Shown piece by piece: positions 37,490 through 47,028 of a stretch of DNA of 64,000 nucleotides. Made by a program: the position numbers and the translations under genes. This DNA is from Chryseolinea soli (lineage in GTDB: Bacteria > Bacteroidota > Bacteroidia > Cytophagales > Cyclobacteriaceae): the NCBI RefSeq assembly GCF_003589925.1, contig NZ_CP032382.1, forward strand, positions 5,642,001-5,706,000. The letters run 5' to 3'. A model generated the notes under the pieces. The model searched no databases and was not told the origin of the DNA. It was given only the letters and a program-made list of their open reading frames with translations. Position 1 is the stretch's first letter. The number at the start of each line of letters is the position of its first letter.

Positions 37490-40093
37490 ATGAAGAAGTA
37501 TTTCGTCGTTTTGTTGTGGAGCGCACTGCTCGCGCCGGTGGCCCAGGCCCAGAAATCATCGTGGCCGGTGTTAAAACATTATGAAAAGGAAGCGACCGAC
37601 CGCATCGCCATGCCGGTGGGCGGTATTGGGACAGGCAACATTTCCATTGGGGGTAATGGCCAGTGGAAGGATGTGGAAATGATGAATAAGCCCGGCATTG
37701 GTTTTTACGGCTCAACCACTCCCAAACAAGCGCCGCTCTTCATGGTGTACACCGAAGATCCTGATGGCAAAAAAGAGTCGCGGGCCTTGGTGGGGCCGAT
37801 CCCACCATACGAATACGCGGGTTCTGAAGGCAGCACAGCCCCCAACCACGGTTTCCCCCGGTTCGCGTCGGCCACGTTCGATGCAGCCTATCCGTTCGCG
37901 GTGGTGAACCTGGAGGATCCTGAAATGCCCGTTTCTGCCAAAGTCAAAGTATTCAATCCGTTTATCCCGGCGGATGCCGATGCCAGTGGCATTCCCGTGG
38001 CTGTCATTCGCTATGCGCTGACCAACAAGACCAGTGAACCCCTGACCGTGGCCGTGGCCGGCTCGCTCGACAATTTTATCGGCATGGATGGATTCAAAGT
38101 AGAATTCAATTCGTTTAATCGCGCCATCGTGCCGCAGGGAGCAAAGGATAACCGGAATGCCTTCCGGAAGACGGATCGCCTCGCCGGCATCTACATGACC
38201 TCCGACAGCGTGGACAAAGACGCGAGCACGTGGGGCACCATGGCGCTCACCACGTCTGAGATGGACAAGAACTATCGCATCAGCTATCGTACGGCCTTCA
38301 ACCCCAAGGGATGGAACGCCAACATGAACGACATGTGGATGGATTTCGCCGACGATGGCGTTTTCAAAGACATCACATTCGACGAGCAGGAAGACAGTCC
38401 GCGCGCAGGACTGGCGGTGAAATTGTCGCTGGGACCAAACGAAACGAAGGAAGTGCAGTTTTTCTTGACGTGGCATTTCCCCAACCGAAAAGACTGGAAC
38501 GACAAACAAACGGTGGGCAATTATTACACCACGCGTTATGCCGACGCCTGGGATGTTGCCGAGAAAACGCTCACGGCTTTGCCCGACCTGGAGCGAAAGA
38601 CGTTGGAGTTTGTGACGCTGTTCCTGCAAAGCGACTACCCCGACGTGGTGAAAGAGGCCGCCCTTTTCAACACGAGCACCCTTCGCTCGCAGACGGCCTT
38701 TCGCACGCGCGATGGAAATTTCTTTGGTTGGGAAGGCGCTTTTGCGTCCACGGGTTCGTGTTATGGTAATTGTACACACGTTTGGAACTATGAGCACGCT
38801 ACGCCTTTCCTGTTTGGCGAGCTTGCGAAAAAAATGCGCGAAGTGGAATATACCTATGGTTTGTGGGACGACACGGGGCTCATGAGCTTCCGTGTATCCC
38901 TGCCGTTGGAAAAGAACAAGAGTTGGAAGGCGGCCGCGGCCGACGGACAGATGGGCACGGTCATGAAAGTGTACCGCGAATGGCAGCTTTCGGGCGACGA
39001 TGCGTTTTTGAAGAAGGTCTATCCGGGCGTGAAGAAAGCACTGGCCTTCGCATGGATCAAAGGCGGATGGGATGCCGACAAAGACGGGGTGATGGAAGGC
39101 TGCCAACACAACACGATGGACATTGAATACTACGGCCCAAACCCCGAGATCGAGTTCTGGTATCTCGGCGCCCTCAAGGCCGCTGGGGCAATGGCAAACT
39201 ACGTGAAGGACAAAGAATTTGAAACCACCTGCAAACAGCTTTTTGTTCGCGGCAGTCAATGGACCGATGCTCACTTATTCAACGGCGAATTCTATATCCA
39301 CCAGATCCAGCCCGTGGCCAGCAAAGAGGCTATTGCGCCGGGTTTGCTCATCGGTATGGGCTCGAAGGATCTGAAGGACCCGGATTTTCAGATTGGTGAA
39401 GGCTGCCTGGTGGATCAATTGGTCGGGCAGAACATGGCCCACATCTGCGACCTGGGATACCTGGCGAACCCCGAGCACGTGAAGAAAACGCTCCAAAGCA
39501 TCCGTCGCTATAATTACGTGAAAACGTTTGGCGACCACTTCAACAACATGCGCTCCTATGCCCTGGGCAACGAGGCCGGTCTCATGTTAACGGCCTATCC
39601 CGATCCCTCCAAGCGTCCGGCCATCCCGTTGTCGTATTGGTCAGAGGCCTGGACTGGGTTGGAGTACACGGCCGCCACCGGCATGCTCTATGAAGGCATG
39701 CGCGAAGAAGCGCTCAGCACCATCACCGACGTGCGCGACCGCTTCAACGGCATTAAACGAAACCCTTTCAACGAAGAAGAATGCGGCAATCACTACGCCC
39801 GCGCGATGGCGAGTTGGTCGGCCATCGTAGCCCTCAGCGAATTTCACTACTCCGCCCCGACGGCAAAATTCACCATCACATCAACCCCGGGAAACTACTT
39901 CTGGTCCAACGGTTACAGCTGGGGAATGGCGCACGTAGCGCATGAGAACAACACGACCCAAGTGAAGATCGAGGTCCATGGGGGCACGCTCAAATTGAAA
40001 ACTGTTGCTACCAAAGGGGCGGAAGCGACTTTGAAGAAAATGGTGGTGTTAAGTGAAGGGGGGGAGCAAACGTTAAATCTTGTGCAGAAATAA
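37490..40093 (+). CDS. GH116 glucosylceramidase-like glycosidase, exported
   Basis: 867-residue enzyme related to the non-lysosomal glucosylceramidase GBA2 and bacterial GH116 beta-glucosidases/xylosidases. The ATG at 37490 begins a Sec signal peptide ending VAQAQ. The N-terminal beta-sandwich starts at DRIAMPVGGIGTGNISIGG. The (alpha/alpha)6 catalytic domain includes CTHVWNYEHATPFLFGE and the acid/base segment CQHNTMDIEYYGPNPE. SYWSEAWTGLEYTAA and the closing beta-domain match the family. It is probably periplasmic. The substrate may be a plant glycoside or a sphingolipid-like glucoside; the lipid idea is an inference. It is a single gene with no SusCD nearby. Confidence 0.88.
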   Translation: MKKYFVVLLWSALLAPVAQAQKSSWPVLKHYEKEATDRIAMPVGGIGTGNISIGGNGQWKDVEMMNKPGIGFYGSTTPKQAPLFMVYTEDPDGKKESRALVGPIPPYEYAGSEGSTAPNHGFPRFASATFDAAYPFAVVNLEDPEMPVSAKVKVFNPFIPADADASGIPVAVIRYALTNKTSEPLTVAVAGSLDNFIGMDGFKVEFNSFNRAIVPQGAKDNRNAFRKTDRLAGIYMTSDSVDKDASTWGTMALTTSEMDKNYRISYRTAFNPKGWNANMNDMWMDFADDGVFKDITFDEQEDSPRAGLAVKLSLGPNETKEVQFFLTWHFPNRKDWNDKQTVGNYYTTRYADAWDVAEKTLTALPDLERKTLEFVTLFLQSDYPDVVKEAALFNTSTLRSQTAFRTRDGNFFGWEGAFASTGSCYGNCTHVWNYEHATPFLFGELAKKMREVEYTYGLWDDTGLMSFRVSLPLEKNKSWKAAAADGQMGTVMKVYREWQLSGDDAFLKKVYPGVKKALAFAWIKGGWDADKDGVMEGCQHNTMDIEYYGPNPEIEFWYLGALKAAGAMANYVKDKEFETTCKQLFVRGSQWTDAHLFNGEFYIHQIQPVASKEAIAPGLLIGMGSKDLKDPDFQIGEGCLVDQLVGQNMAHICDLGYLANPEHVKKTLQSIRRYNYVKTFGDHFNNMRSYALGNEAGLMLTAYPDPSKRPAIPLSYWSEAWTGLEYTAATGMLYEGMREEALSTITDVRDRFNGIKRNPFNEEECGNHYARAMASWSAIVALSEFHYSAPTAKFTITSTPGNYFWSNGYSWGMAHVAHENNTTQVKIEVHGGTLKLKTVATKGAEATLKKMVVLSEGGEQTLNLVQK

Positions 40094-40106
40094 TAAGGAG
40101 GGGGAA

Positions 40107-40531
40107 TTCAGGAGCCAGAATCCAGGAGCCAGGAGCCAGAATTTTAGGGGGAAATGCTGTTTGTGCTTCTATTTCGATCGTCAGGATTTGCGAATTTTGT
40201 ACGGTCGATCCATCATCGGCCCTCTGACCTTGATCGATAACTCTATCAGGAAATAATTGGGAGTCCGAACCTATAGGGACAGCGTCTTTGCACTTTTGTT
40301 TTGACGGCAAGCTCCACAGATTTTGTGTTCTCAATCTTTTAAACACATCTACCTTCTGTTAGATAGCTCCCCATAGGGAATTGGAATGTCAGACTTTAGA
40401 CATCCGCAGCAAACGCATTTCGTGCTTTTATTTTTTACGTTCGCAATCACAGATCTTGCGCAGCCCATCTCCACCGCGCGTTCTAATATTCTCTAAACTG
40501 ATTTTCTGGCTACTGGCTCCTGGCTCCTGAA
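40107..40531. repeat. Inverted CAGGAGCCAG repeats bracketing a gene-free segment
   Basis: The left arm at 40107-40142 has three copies of GGAGCCAGAA/GGAGCCAGG-type sequence. The right arm at 40501-40531 is its near reverse complement (TTCAGGAGCCAGGAGCCAG when read backwards). The arms flank about 360 bp with no plausible gene, lying between two convergent genes. This could be a non-autonomous element or a long terminator-like structure. Confidence 0.6.
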
Positions 40532-40533
40532 CT

Positions 40534-42393
40534 CTACCGCTGCAGATACAATATCGCCAAAAACGCCAAAAGATTATTCGTCACATGCAACGCTACCCCT
40601 GCTGTGAGACTTTGTGTTTTCCTCGCGAAATGTCCGGCCACCATGCCGAAGGCAAAGTAGAAGGGGATGAGCATTAGTTTTTGGTGCAGGATGGCGAAGG
40701 TGAGCGACTGTGCGATGTTGGCCCAGATGAAAGGGATGTTGCGTTGGCAGGAAGAAAGGAAGATGCCGCGAAACAGCACTTCTTCGTAGAAGGGCACTAA
40801 CAACACGACAAACATAAAGCCCAGCACGGGATTGTAGAACCGGTTTATCGAGACGATGTTATCTACCACGGAGGCCATCACGGTCGAAGCTTCTTCGTTG
40901 AGGCTTATGCTGAAGGCGCCCAAAATGGTTTGATAGAACACGAGGCCGATGCGCAGCAGGAAAGCCAGTGCTATGCCCAGCCCAACCTGGCGGCGGATGA
41001 GGCCAAGGTTATAGCGCACGCGCGAAAAGAACATCCGGATGTCTTCCGGGTCGATGAGTGCGACGGTGTAGATAAACGAGATCGTACTGAAAAACAGCAT
41101 CATGTCGGCGGAAGCTTTGTTGATCGGGCTGGTGTGTTGGGATACGATCTCTTCGCTGAAGTTGCTGAGGAAGCCGGAGTAGTCGAAGAGGAGGATAGAC
41201 AGCAGGTCGCACAATAGTAACATTGAGCAGGCTACCCAGAAATGTCGCAGGCCCCAGTGGAACGATGTTTCGGGCGCGAGTTTGCCGCGTGCCCTGCGGA
41301 TGGCGCCGATGTAATGGATGGGCAGAACCCACACGTAAGGGATGATGAACACCAGGGCGATCGTGCCGAAGAGTAGGAGGATGCGTCCGGCGTCGGCCAG
41401 GGACCATCCTGCACCCGGTGACCGGATAAAAAGCTCAAGCCGGTAAACGCCCAGCGGATCGTTCATGAATTGGTCGGCGACGAAGCGTTTGTAGGAGAAG
41501 GCTGCCGAATCGGCGGAGCCGTGGGAGAGGTCGTATTCCAGTAGTTTCTGGGCGCGTTCTGTGGTTTTCCACTGGTTTTGTTTGTAGTCCTGCAGCAGGT
41601 AGGCACGGGCTTCGTCGTGCAGGCCGTTGTCGATCATGGCTTGGGCGAGGGCGGCAAGGTCCTGGTGTGTCGAGGTGTCGCGGGCGGCAAGGCGGAACGC
41701 TTCGATGGCACGGGCGGGTGCGCCGAGGTCCAGGAGCATGCGGCCTTTTTGATTCAGGATCCATCCCATGTCTGTAGAGTCCAGGTGGTTGGCCAGCACG
41801 GCCACGGCGCTGTCGATTTGTTTGATGCCTTTGTAGGCACGCGCTTGCAGCAACGAGAGATCGAGTGTGTCGTTGCTGGCCATGGCGCGGGCGGCATAGA
41901 ACAGCGCATCGCGATGGCCGTCGGTGTTGTCATATTGTTCGGCCAGTTGATTGTACACCTTCCAGCTATCGTTCTTCCACAGCGCAGGGTTGCTGTCGAT
42001 CTCCCGGGTCAGGGTTTTGAGATAAGCGATGGCGGTGTCGCCATATAAAAATTCGGAGGGATAGAGGAGTACTTCCGGTTCTTTTACGAAAACGTTCAGC
42101 AGTTCGCGGGCGCACGCTTCGGCGGCTTCCGCGTTGGGGTTGTATTCTTCGTAGTCGTCATAGTAGGCCGTTTGAATGAACCGGCAGCGTTCCACGCGGG
42201 CGTGTGGGTCTTTGGGGTAGCGCCAGATAAAATCTTTGTATTGGTCCAGGATGTTTTGATACAACGAATCCTTGGCATTGCCCAGGCGTTCCAGGTGTTG
42301 TGTGTGGTCGACGGTGAAATTGGAAGATTGTGCTGCGGCGTAACGACAAGCGATTGCCGTGAGGACGAAGAAAAGAAGATGTTTCAAAGACAT
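40534..42393 (-). CDS. CPBP-family intramembrane metalloprotease with N-terminal TPR-like domain
   Basis: 619 residues from the ATG at 42393. There is a signal peptide (FFVLTAIACRYAAAQ), then about 300 periplasmic residues of helical repeats (ALFYAARAMASNDTLDLSLLQ, QDLAALAQAMIDNGLHDEA) that look like TPRs. A C-terminal domain of about eight membrane helices follows. The CPBP (Rce1/abortive-infection) motifs are EEVLFRG, FAILHQ and ALHVTNN. The family cleaves prenylated or membrane substrates or acts in bacteriocin immunity. The exported TPR part is an unusual addition. The open frame above 42393 is not supported. Confidence 0.82.
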   Translation of the reverse strand: MSLKHLLFFVLTAIACRYAAAQSSNFTVDHTQHLERLGNAKDSLYQNILDQYKDFIWRYPKDPHARVERCRFIQTAYYDDYEEYNPNAEAAEACARELLNVFVKEPEVLLYPSEFLYGDTAIAYLKTLTREIDSNPALWKNDSWKVYNQLAEQYDNTDGHRDALFYAARAMASNDTLDLSLLQARAYKGIKQIDSAVAVLANHLDSTDMGWILNQKGRMLLDLGAPARAIEAFRLAARDTSTHQDLAALAQAMIDNGLHDEARAYLLQDYKQNQWKTTERAQKLLEYDLSHGSADSAAFSYKRFVADQFMNDPLGVYRLELFIRSPGAGWSLADAGRILLLFGTIALVFIIPYVWVLPIHYIGAIRRARGKLAPETSFHWGLRHFWVACSMLLLCDLLSILLFDYSGFLSNFSEEIVSQHTSPINKASADMMLFFSTISFIYTVALIDPEDIRMFFSRVRYNLGLIRRQVGLGIALAFLLRIGLVFYQTILGAFSISLNEEASTVMASVVDNIVSINRFYNPVLGFMFVVLLVPFYEEVLFRGIFLSSCQRNIPFIWANIAQSLTFAILHQKLMLIPFYFAFGMVAGHFARKTQSLTAGVALHVTNNLLAFLAILYLQR

Positions 42394-42632
42394 CGGGGTT
42401 ATTGGGTCGAAGTTTAGCCTCGGGAAAACGGGTCTAAATAAATAAAAATTACCCGCCCAAATTCTTTCTTTCGGCGGATAATCTAACATGGCGGAAGGCA
42501 GCGTTTGAATGTGGATGGAGTATGGATGAAGGATGACGTGCGAAACCGGATCACCGAAAGCGCGGTATTCTTTGCGAAAAGCATGCATCCCCAATCTGAA
42601 ATCAATACTTTTGAAAGACAAAAGACACCTCC

Positions 42633-43205
42633 ATGAGCAAGATCATCCTCTGCATGCACACCACCCTCGACGGTTTTGTGGCCGGTCCCAAAGGCGAAAT
42701 GGACTGGATCAACCTCAGTCCCGGGATGTTCGACTTCGTGGGCAAGCTCACCGATCGCGCTAACACGGCGCTCTATGGCCGCGTCACCTATCAAATGATG
42801 GACGGCTATTGGCCCACGGCTGGCGATCAGCCCAATGCCTCGAAACACGACATCGAACATTCGCAGTGGTACAACCGGGTAACGAAGGTGGTGTTGTCGC
42901 GTTCTATGAAAAACGAAAAGCGCGAGCGCACAAAATTTGTGGGCGACAATGTGTTGGAGGAAATCAGCAAAATAAAACAAAATGCCACCGGCGACATTCT
43001 CATCTTCGGCAGTCCCCGGGCGTGTCATACCCTCATGGCGCTCGACCTCATCGACGACTATTGGCCCTTTGTAAACCCGGTGTTGTTGGGGCAGGGTATA
43101 CCGTTGTTCGATAAAATAAAAGACCGGACGCCGCTTCACCTGGTGGGGACGAAGACCTTTGCCGAGGTGGTGAGTTTGCATTATGAGCGGAAGCGCCAGG
43201 GGTAA
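42633..43205 (+). CDS. RibD C-terminal / DHFR-like reductase
   Basis: 190-residue dihydrofolate-reductase-fold protein of the YyaP/YwjB type. Features are KIILCMHTTLDGFVAGPKGEMDW at the start, LYGRVTYQMMDGYWP, and ILIFGSPRACHTLMALDLIDDYW near the end. The family is widespread and poorly characterised and probably binds NADPH. The nearest downstream gene on the same strand is an ABC ATPase 54 bp away, which could be co-transcribed but has no clear functional link. Confidence 0.85.
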   Translation: MSKIILCMHTTLDGFVAGPKGEMDWINLSPGMFDFVGKLTDRANTALYGRVTYQMMDGYWPTAGDQPNASKHDIEHSQWYNRVTKVVLSRSMKNEKRERTKFVGDNVLEEISKIKQNATGDILIFGSPRACHTLMALDLIDDYWPFVNPVLLGQGIPLFDKIKDRTPLHLVGTKTFAEVVSLHYERKRQG

Positions 43206-43259
43206 TTCCGATTCAAGAAAGTTTGTAATTCTATTTGCCGGACGGCGACATACTGGGCT

Positions 43260-43886
43260 ATGTTGCAGATCAGGAATTTCAGGAAGGCCTATGGAAGGTT
43301 CACCGTGCTGAGCATTGACGAACTCGCGATCAAGCCCGGCGTTTTTTGGATCAAGGGTGCCAACGGTTCGGGTAAGAGCACGTTGTTGAAAGCCGCTGCG
43401 GGAATATTGGATTTCGATGGGGAGATCGTGTTGGGAGGGAAGATCAGTCTGAAAAAAGATCCGATCGAATACCGGCGGAGGGTGAATTTCGCGGAAGCAG
43501 AACCCGTGTTTCCTGAATTTTTGACCGGCAAAGAAATGATGCGTCTCTTTGCTTCGGCCAAACGTGCCCCTTCCCAGCAGCAAGACTATCTCGTCGACAG
43601 CATGCACATGAACGCCTATGTGGACGAGCCGCTCTCAACCTATTCCAGCGGCATGCTGAAAAAACTTTCCCTCGCCCTGGCTTTTCTGGGCAAGCCCGAC
43701 GTGATCCTGCTGGATGAGCCGCTGATCACGATGGACACCGCATCTTTGCAGGTGTTGTATCGCTGGATCGAAGAAAAGCACCGCGACGAGAACGTAAGCT
43801 TCTTCCTGTCGTCACATCAACCGCTCGAAACCGTGTTGACCGATACCCTGATCGTGGAGAACCAAACTGTTACACCAAACGCCTGA
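43260..43886 (+). CDS. ABC transporter ATP-binding protein
   Basis: 208-residue ATPase. Walker A is KGANGSGKST (~32-41), the signature is YSSGMLKKLSLA, Walker B is VILLDEP and the H-loop His lies in LSSHQPLE. The short length without accessory domain fits exporters of the CcmA or bacteriocin type. Its stop overlaps the start of the next gene by 1 bp (TGATG), so the following membrane protein is the probable partner. The substrate is unknown. Confidence 0.88.
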   Translation: MLQIRNFRKAYGRFTVLSIDELAIKPGVFWIKGANGSGKSTLLKAAAGILDFDGEIVLGGKISLKKDPIEYRRRVNFAEAEPVFPEFLTGKEMMRLFASAKRAPSQQQDYLVDSMHMNAYVDEPLSTYSSGMLKKLSLALAFLGKPDVILLDEPLITMDTASLQVLYRWIEEKHRDENVSFFLSSHQPLETVLTDTLIVENQTVTPNA

Positions 43887-45013
43887 TGGTTTCGCCCCTT
43901 ACCCGTGTGTTGACAAAAATATTTGTCAAAGGCTTCTACCGCGTGCATGCCGGTCTGCTGTTGTTTTTCTTTGTGACGTTGCTTACGTATGGATTCTTCA
44001 TCAATGTGCTCAACGAAACCCACCTCACCCCGGCAGACCGCATTCTCAACAATCTGATCCTGGTACTGACGCTCCTGAGTTCGCCGCTGATGGTGATCGT
44101 CGTTTTTGTGGCGTGGTTCTTCTACACGGTGAAAAGCTGGGACTATGTGTTGGGCCAAATGACAACACCAGCGAACGAATTCTTGTACTACAGCAGCACG
44201 GCGATGCCCCGGCGCGGGCAGGCGGGGAGTTGGTTTGTGGTGCAGCTGCTGATCTCGGTGCCGATGATTGTCTATGCACTATTTTCAATCGTGGTGGGAG
44301 CGGTGTATCACTACTACCTGGTTCCTGTCATCATCGTTCTTTACATCGTATTGCTTTCGGGCGTTAGCGCGGGGTTGTATGCATATGTCATCAACCGGCG
44401 GATCCGGTCGCAGAAGGGATCGTGGCTAAGCGGGTTGGTGCGGGGGTGGGATAAACCGTTCTTTAGTTTGTTTCTGTATGCCGTGATGGACAAGTTGAAG
44501 GTGGCCTTTGTGGTCACCAAACTGTTGTCGGCACTGGCCATTATCGGAGGGTTTCACATTCTTACCGACGTTCGCGAGGATACGCGTGCAGCAGGGATGG
44601 TTACGTTGGGCATGGTGATGGCGCATGCGTTGCTGCTCTATCAATCGTATCGCTTTGAACATACGGCCTTGCGCTTTTCGCTTAATTTTCCTTATCGCAA
44701 GATCCAGGTATACGTCAGTTGGGGATTGACCTATGCGTTGCTCACCTTGCCTGAGATCTTGTGGCTATTCACCCGCTTCGAAGCCGGGCTGGCCTGGGGA
44801 CTCCTACTTTTTCATGTGAGCGCCGGCCTCCTGGTCCGCAGCATCCTCTATCGCACCGCCCTCGACATGAAAAAATTCATCTACGCGGTTTTCTATTTCT
44901 TCATCCTCTCCTTTGCCGCCATTGTCTTAAAACTACTCTGTCCGCTTGTGATCGTCACACTGGCAACCTCGTGGATCGTCTTCCAAAAATACTATTACAA
45001 ACAGACCCCCTGA
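43886..45013 (+). CDS. Polytopic membrane protein, ABC partner
   Basis: 375 residues with about ten hydrophobic helices, for example LLLFFFVTLLTYGFFINVL (N-terminal), LVPVIIVLYIVLLSGVSAGLY and FIYAVFYFFILSFAAIVLKLL. I do not recognise a named family. Overlap with the ATPase gene and the helix count suggest it is the permease of a two-component ABC exporter. It is convergent with a LytTR regulator. Confidence 0.7.
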   Translation: MVSPLTRVLTKIFVKGFYRVHAGLLLFFFVTLLTYGFFINVLNETHLTPADRILNNLILVLTLLSSPLMVIVVFVAWFFYTVKSWDYVLGQMTTPANEFLYYSSTAMPRRGQAGSWFVVQLLISVPMIVYALFSIVVGAVYHYYLVPVIIVLYIVLLSGVSAGLYAYVINRRIRSQKGSWLSGLVRGWDKPFFSLFLYAVMDKLKVAFVVTKLLSALAIIGGFHILTDVREDTRAAGMVTLGMVMAHALLLYQSYRFEHTALRFSLNFPYRKIQVYVSWGLTYALLTLPEILWLFTRFEAGLAWGLLLFHVSAGLLVRSILYRTALDMKKFIYAVFYFFILSFAAIVLKLLCPLVIVTLATSWIVFQKYYYKQTP

Positions 45014-45072
45014 ATACGCGCCGAAGCTTTAGCGAAGGGGAGGCGGGTCAACGATGCATTTCCTCCTTATCA

Positions 45073-45768
45073 TTAATTCCCAAAGACCTTCATAAAATCA
45101 TCTTCGTAACTCACACCAATCGGAATTTCCTTCCCGCCCTTTAACAAAATGATCTTATTCCGCACGGATTCGATCTTTGAAAGCGGCACAATAAAAGACC
45201 GATGCACCCTGATAAACTCCTTCGCCGGCAATTTTGAAGCGATCCCCTTCATCGTCATCCGGCTGAGGATAGTCTTCCCGTTGTCCAGGTTGATCTTCAG
45301 ATAATCCGCGAACCCTTCCACATAGCCAATCTCCGCCAGGGCGATCTTCACCAGGTTATACTCCGACCGGACAAACACATGTTTCTCTATCGCCGAGGGT
45401 TGCTGGTGCAAATAATTGAAATAGTCGCGCGCCTTCGTTACGGCCGCCGTGAAGCGCTCCAGCGAATAGGGTTTGAGCAGATAGTCCACAGCGCTCAGTT
45501 CGAAGCCTTCCACCGCATATTGCGCATGGGCCGTGGTGAAGATCACCATCGTTTGTTGCGGCAGGCCTTTGTAAAATTCGATGCCCGAAACAGCGGGCAT
45601 GTTGATGTCGAGGAACAACAGGTCGACGGGATAACTCTCCAGGTGTTTGCGCGCTTCCGCGGTTTGGGTGAATGTTTTTTCGAGTTTTAGAAAATCAACT
45701 TGTTCGCAGAAGCTTTCCAGGATCTCCAACGCGAGGGGTTCATCATCGATGGCAATGGCGGATATCAT
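45073..45768 (-). CDS. LytTR-family response regulator
   Basis: 231 residues. The receiver domain has acceptor D54 (LLFLDINMPAV), acidic pair DDE (8-10) and Lys in LLKPYSLERF. The C-terminal LytTR DNA-binding domain contains the typical EGFADYLKINLDNGKTILSRMTMK and FIRVHRSFIVPLSKI. It overlaps the kinase gene by 4 bp on the same strand and is its cognate regulator. Targets are unknown. The convergent ABC exporter is a candidate, but no LytTR-box pair is obvious there. Confidence 0.93.
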   Translation of the reverse strand: MISAIAIDDEPLALEILESFCEQVDFLKLEKTFTQTAEARKHLESYPVDLLFLDINMPAVSGIEFYKGLPQQTMVIFTTAHAQYAVEGFELSAVDYLLKPYSLERFTAAVTKARDYFNYLHQQPSAIEKHVFVRSEYNLVKIALAEIGYVEGFADYLKINLDNGKTILSRMTMKGIASKLPAKEFIRVHRSFIVPLSKIESVRNKIILLKGGKEIPIGVSYEDDFMKVFGN

Positions 45769-46841
45769 GTGAAACGGAGGGTTAGTTTGATGCGATAGTG
45801 GAGCGGATCTTCGTGAACGGCCAGCGTGTAGTTCCGGCCGTACAACGACTCCAGCCGGGCGCGGGTATTCTCGATGCCCACACCGCTTTTCGCGTGTTGT
45901 TCGTGGTCGATCTTCAGCTTTTGATTTTCTACGTTCAATTCCACAAAGTTGTCGTTCACGTCGATGTGAATGTTTATAAACGAATCCTGATCGGGATTCA
46001 CGCCGTGCTTGAATGCATTTTCAATGAATGGCATCAGCACCAGCGGTGCGACTTCCTGATCGCGGATCACTCCCGTTACGCGATACGACAGGTTCATGTT
46101 TTTCGTGAGGCGTAGTTTCTGCAAGTCAATATAGTCATTCGTGTAATTGATTTCCCGCTCCAGCGGCACAAACTCATGGCGTGTTTCCGTGACCACATAG
46201 CGCATCATTCCCGACAGCTTTAGGATGGTCGACGCCGTGGTGGGCGATTTCTCGCGAATGGCCAATGCATAGATGTTGTTCAGCGTGTTGAAAAGAAAAT
46301 GCGGGTTGATCTGGTTCCGCAAGGTGGACATCTCTGCCTTGAATTTCAGGACCTCCGTGTCGAACAGTTTCATTCTCACCCGGAGGAGGATCGAGAACAG
46401 GATCACCGCAATGTATAGAAAGATGTTGTGTTTCACTTGCGTGAGAAAGGAGGCGTCGCTGCGCATGGGCGGTAAGGCAGCCGGTACGGCCGAAATCGTG
46501 TGGGTATCTATCGGGCCACGCATGCCGCGCTGCATGTGTTGTGGCGGATCCCACGGAACGTAACCGGTCATGAGCGAGGGCAGCAGCGTGATGATGAGAA
46601 ACCCCAGCAAAATGAGCACCCCATACCAAAATGTTTTTCCGCGAAAGTAAATTTTTGGGATCAGCAGGTAAAAGTTCAGGTAAAAGATGATCAGCATGAG
46701 CCCGTCGGCCAGGAAATCGCGCATCGTGGCCGGCGACAACAGGGGCATGCCGGGAGGGCGTGGCGAGAGGAAGAGGGGGATGATGAGAAACGCCAGGCAC
46801 CCCAAAACATGCCAAACGATCGTGATATATTTTTTTGTCAT
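45765..46841 (-). CDS. LytS-like sensor histidine kinase (His_kinase family)
   Basis: 358-residue membrane kinase with four hydrophobic segments (~10-25, ~45-62, ~73-92, ~139-155). A Pro/Met-rich external loop (~97-130) separates the third and fourth. The phospho-acceptor is H181 in QINPHFLFNTLNNI, and the HATPase region has MPFIENAFKHG and SGVGIENTRARL. This is the standard Bacteroidota LytS/YehU plan. The stimulus is unknown; the loop sequence gives no clue. Confidence 0.93.
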   Translation of the reverse strand: MTKKYITIVWHVLGCLAFLIIPLFLSPRPPGMPLLSPATMRDFLADGLMLIIFYLNFYLLIPKIYFRGKTFWYGVLILLGFLIITLLPSLMTGYVPWDPPQHMQRGMRGPIDTHTISAVPAALPPMRSDASFLTQVKHNIFLYIAVILFSILLRVRMKLFDTEVLKFKAEMSTLRNQINPHFLFNTLNNIYALAIREKSPTTASTILKLSGMMRYVVTETRHEFVPLEREINYTNDYIDLQKLRLTKNMNLSYRVTGVIRDQEVAPLVLMPFIENAFKHGVNPDQDSFINIHIDVNDNFVELNVENQKLKIDHEQHAKSGVGIENTRARLESLYGRNYTLAVHEDPLHYRIKLTLRFT

Positions 46842-46963
46842 AGACCTTACATGGCTTTGATAACGGATTGATTACGCTGTAAAACTATCACTCCCGCATC
46901 CGTTTCCGCACGGTGTTCTTCGTCACATCTGCGCTGTTCGTCGCAAAGTTGCTCCGGACTGCA

Positions 46964-46992
46964 TTTGGCGCGGGTTATGTCCCGTTACTTTG
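46964..46992 (+). promoter_or_regulatory. Putative promoter of the intradiol-dioxygenase-like gene
   Basis: TTTG at 46964-46967 and TTACTTTG at 46985-46992, spacing 17 bp, close to the Bacteroidota pattern. The ATG is 36 bp downstream at 47029. One mismatch in the TA of the -7 box keeps confidence moderate. Confidence 0.4.
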
Positions 46993-47028
46993 CCATATCA
47001 ATCATCACAAATTAACAAATAACGCTCT

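Noticed and set aside
37712..39274. Long minus-strand open frame (520 codons) inside the GH116 gene
   Set aside because: It is rich in His/Arg/Val as expected of an antisense shadow of a GC-rich gene. No domain is recognisable, while the plus strand is clearly GH116.
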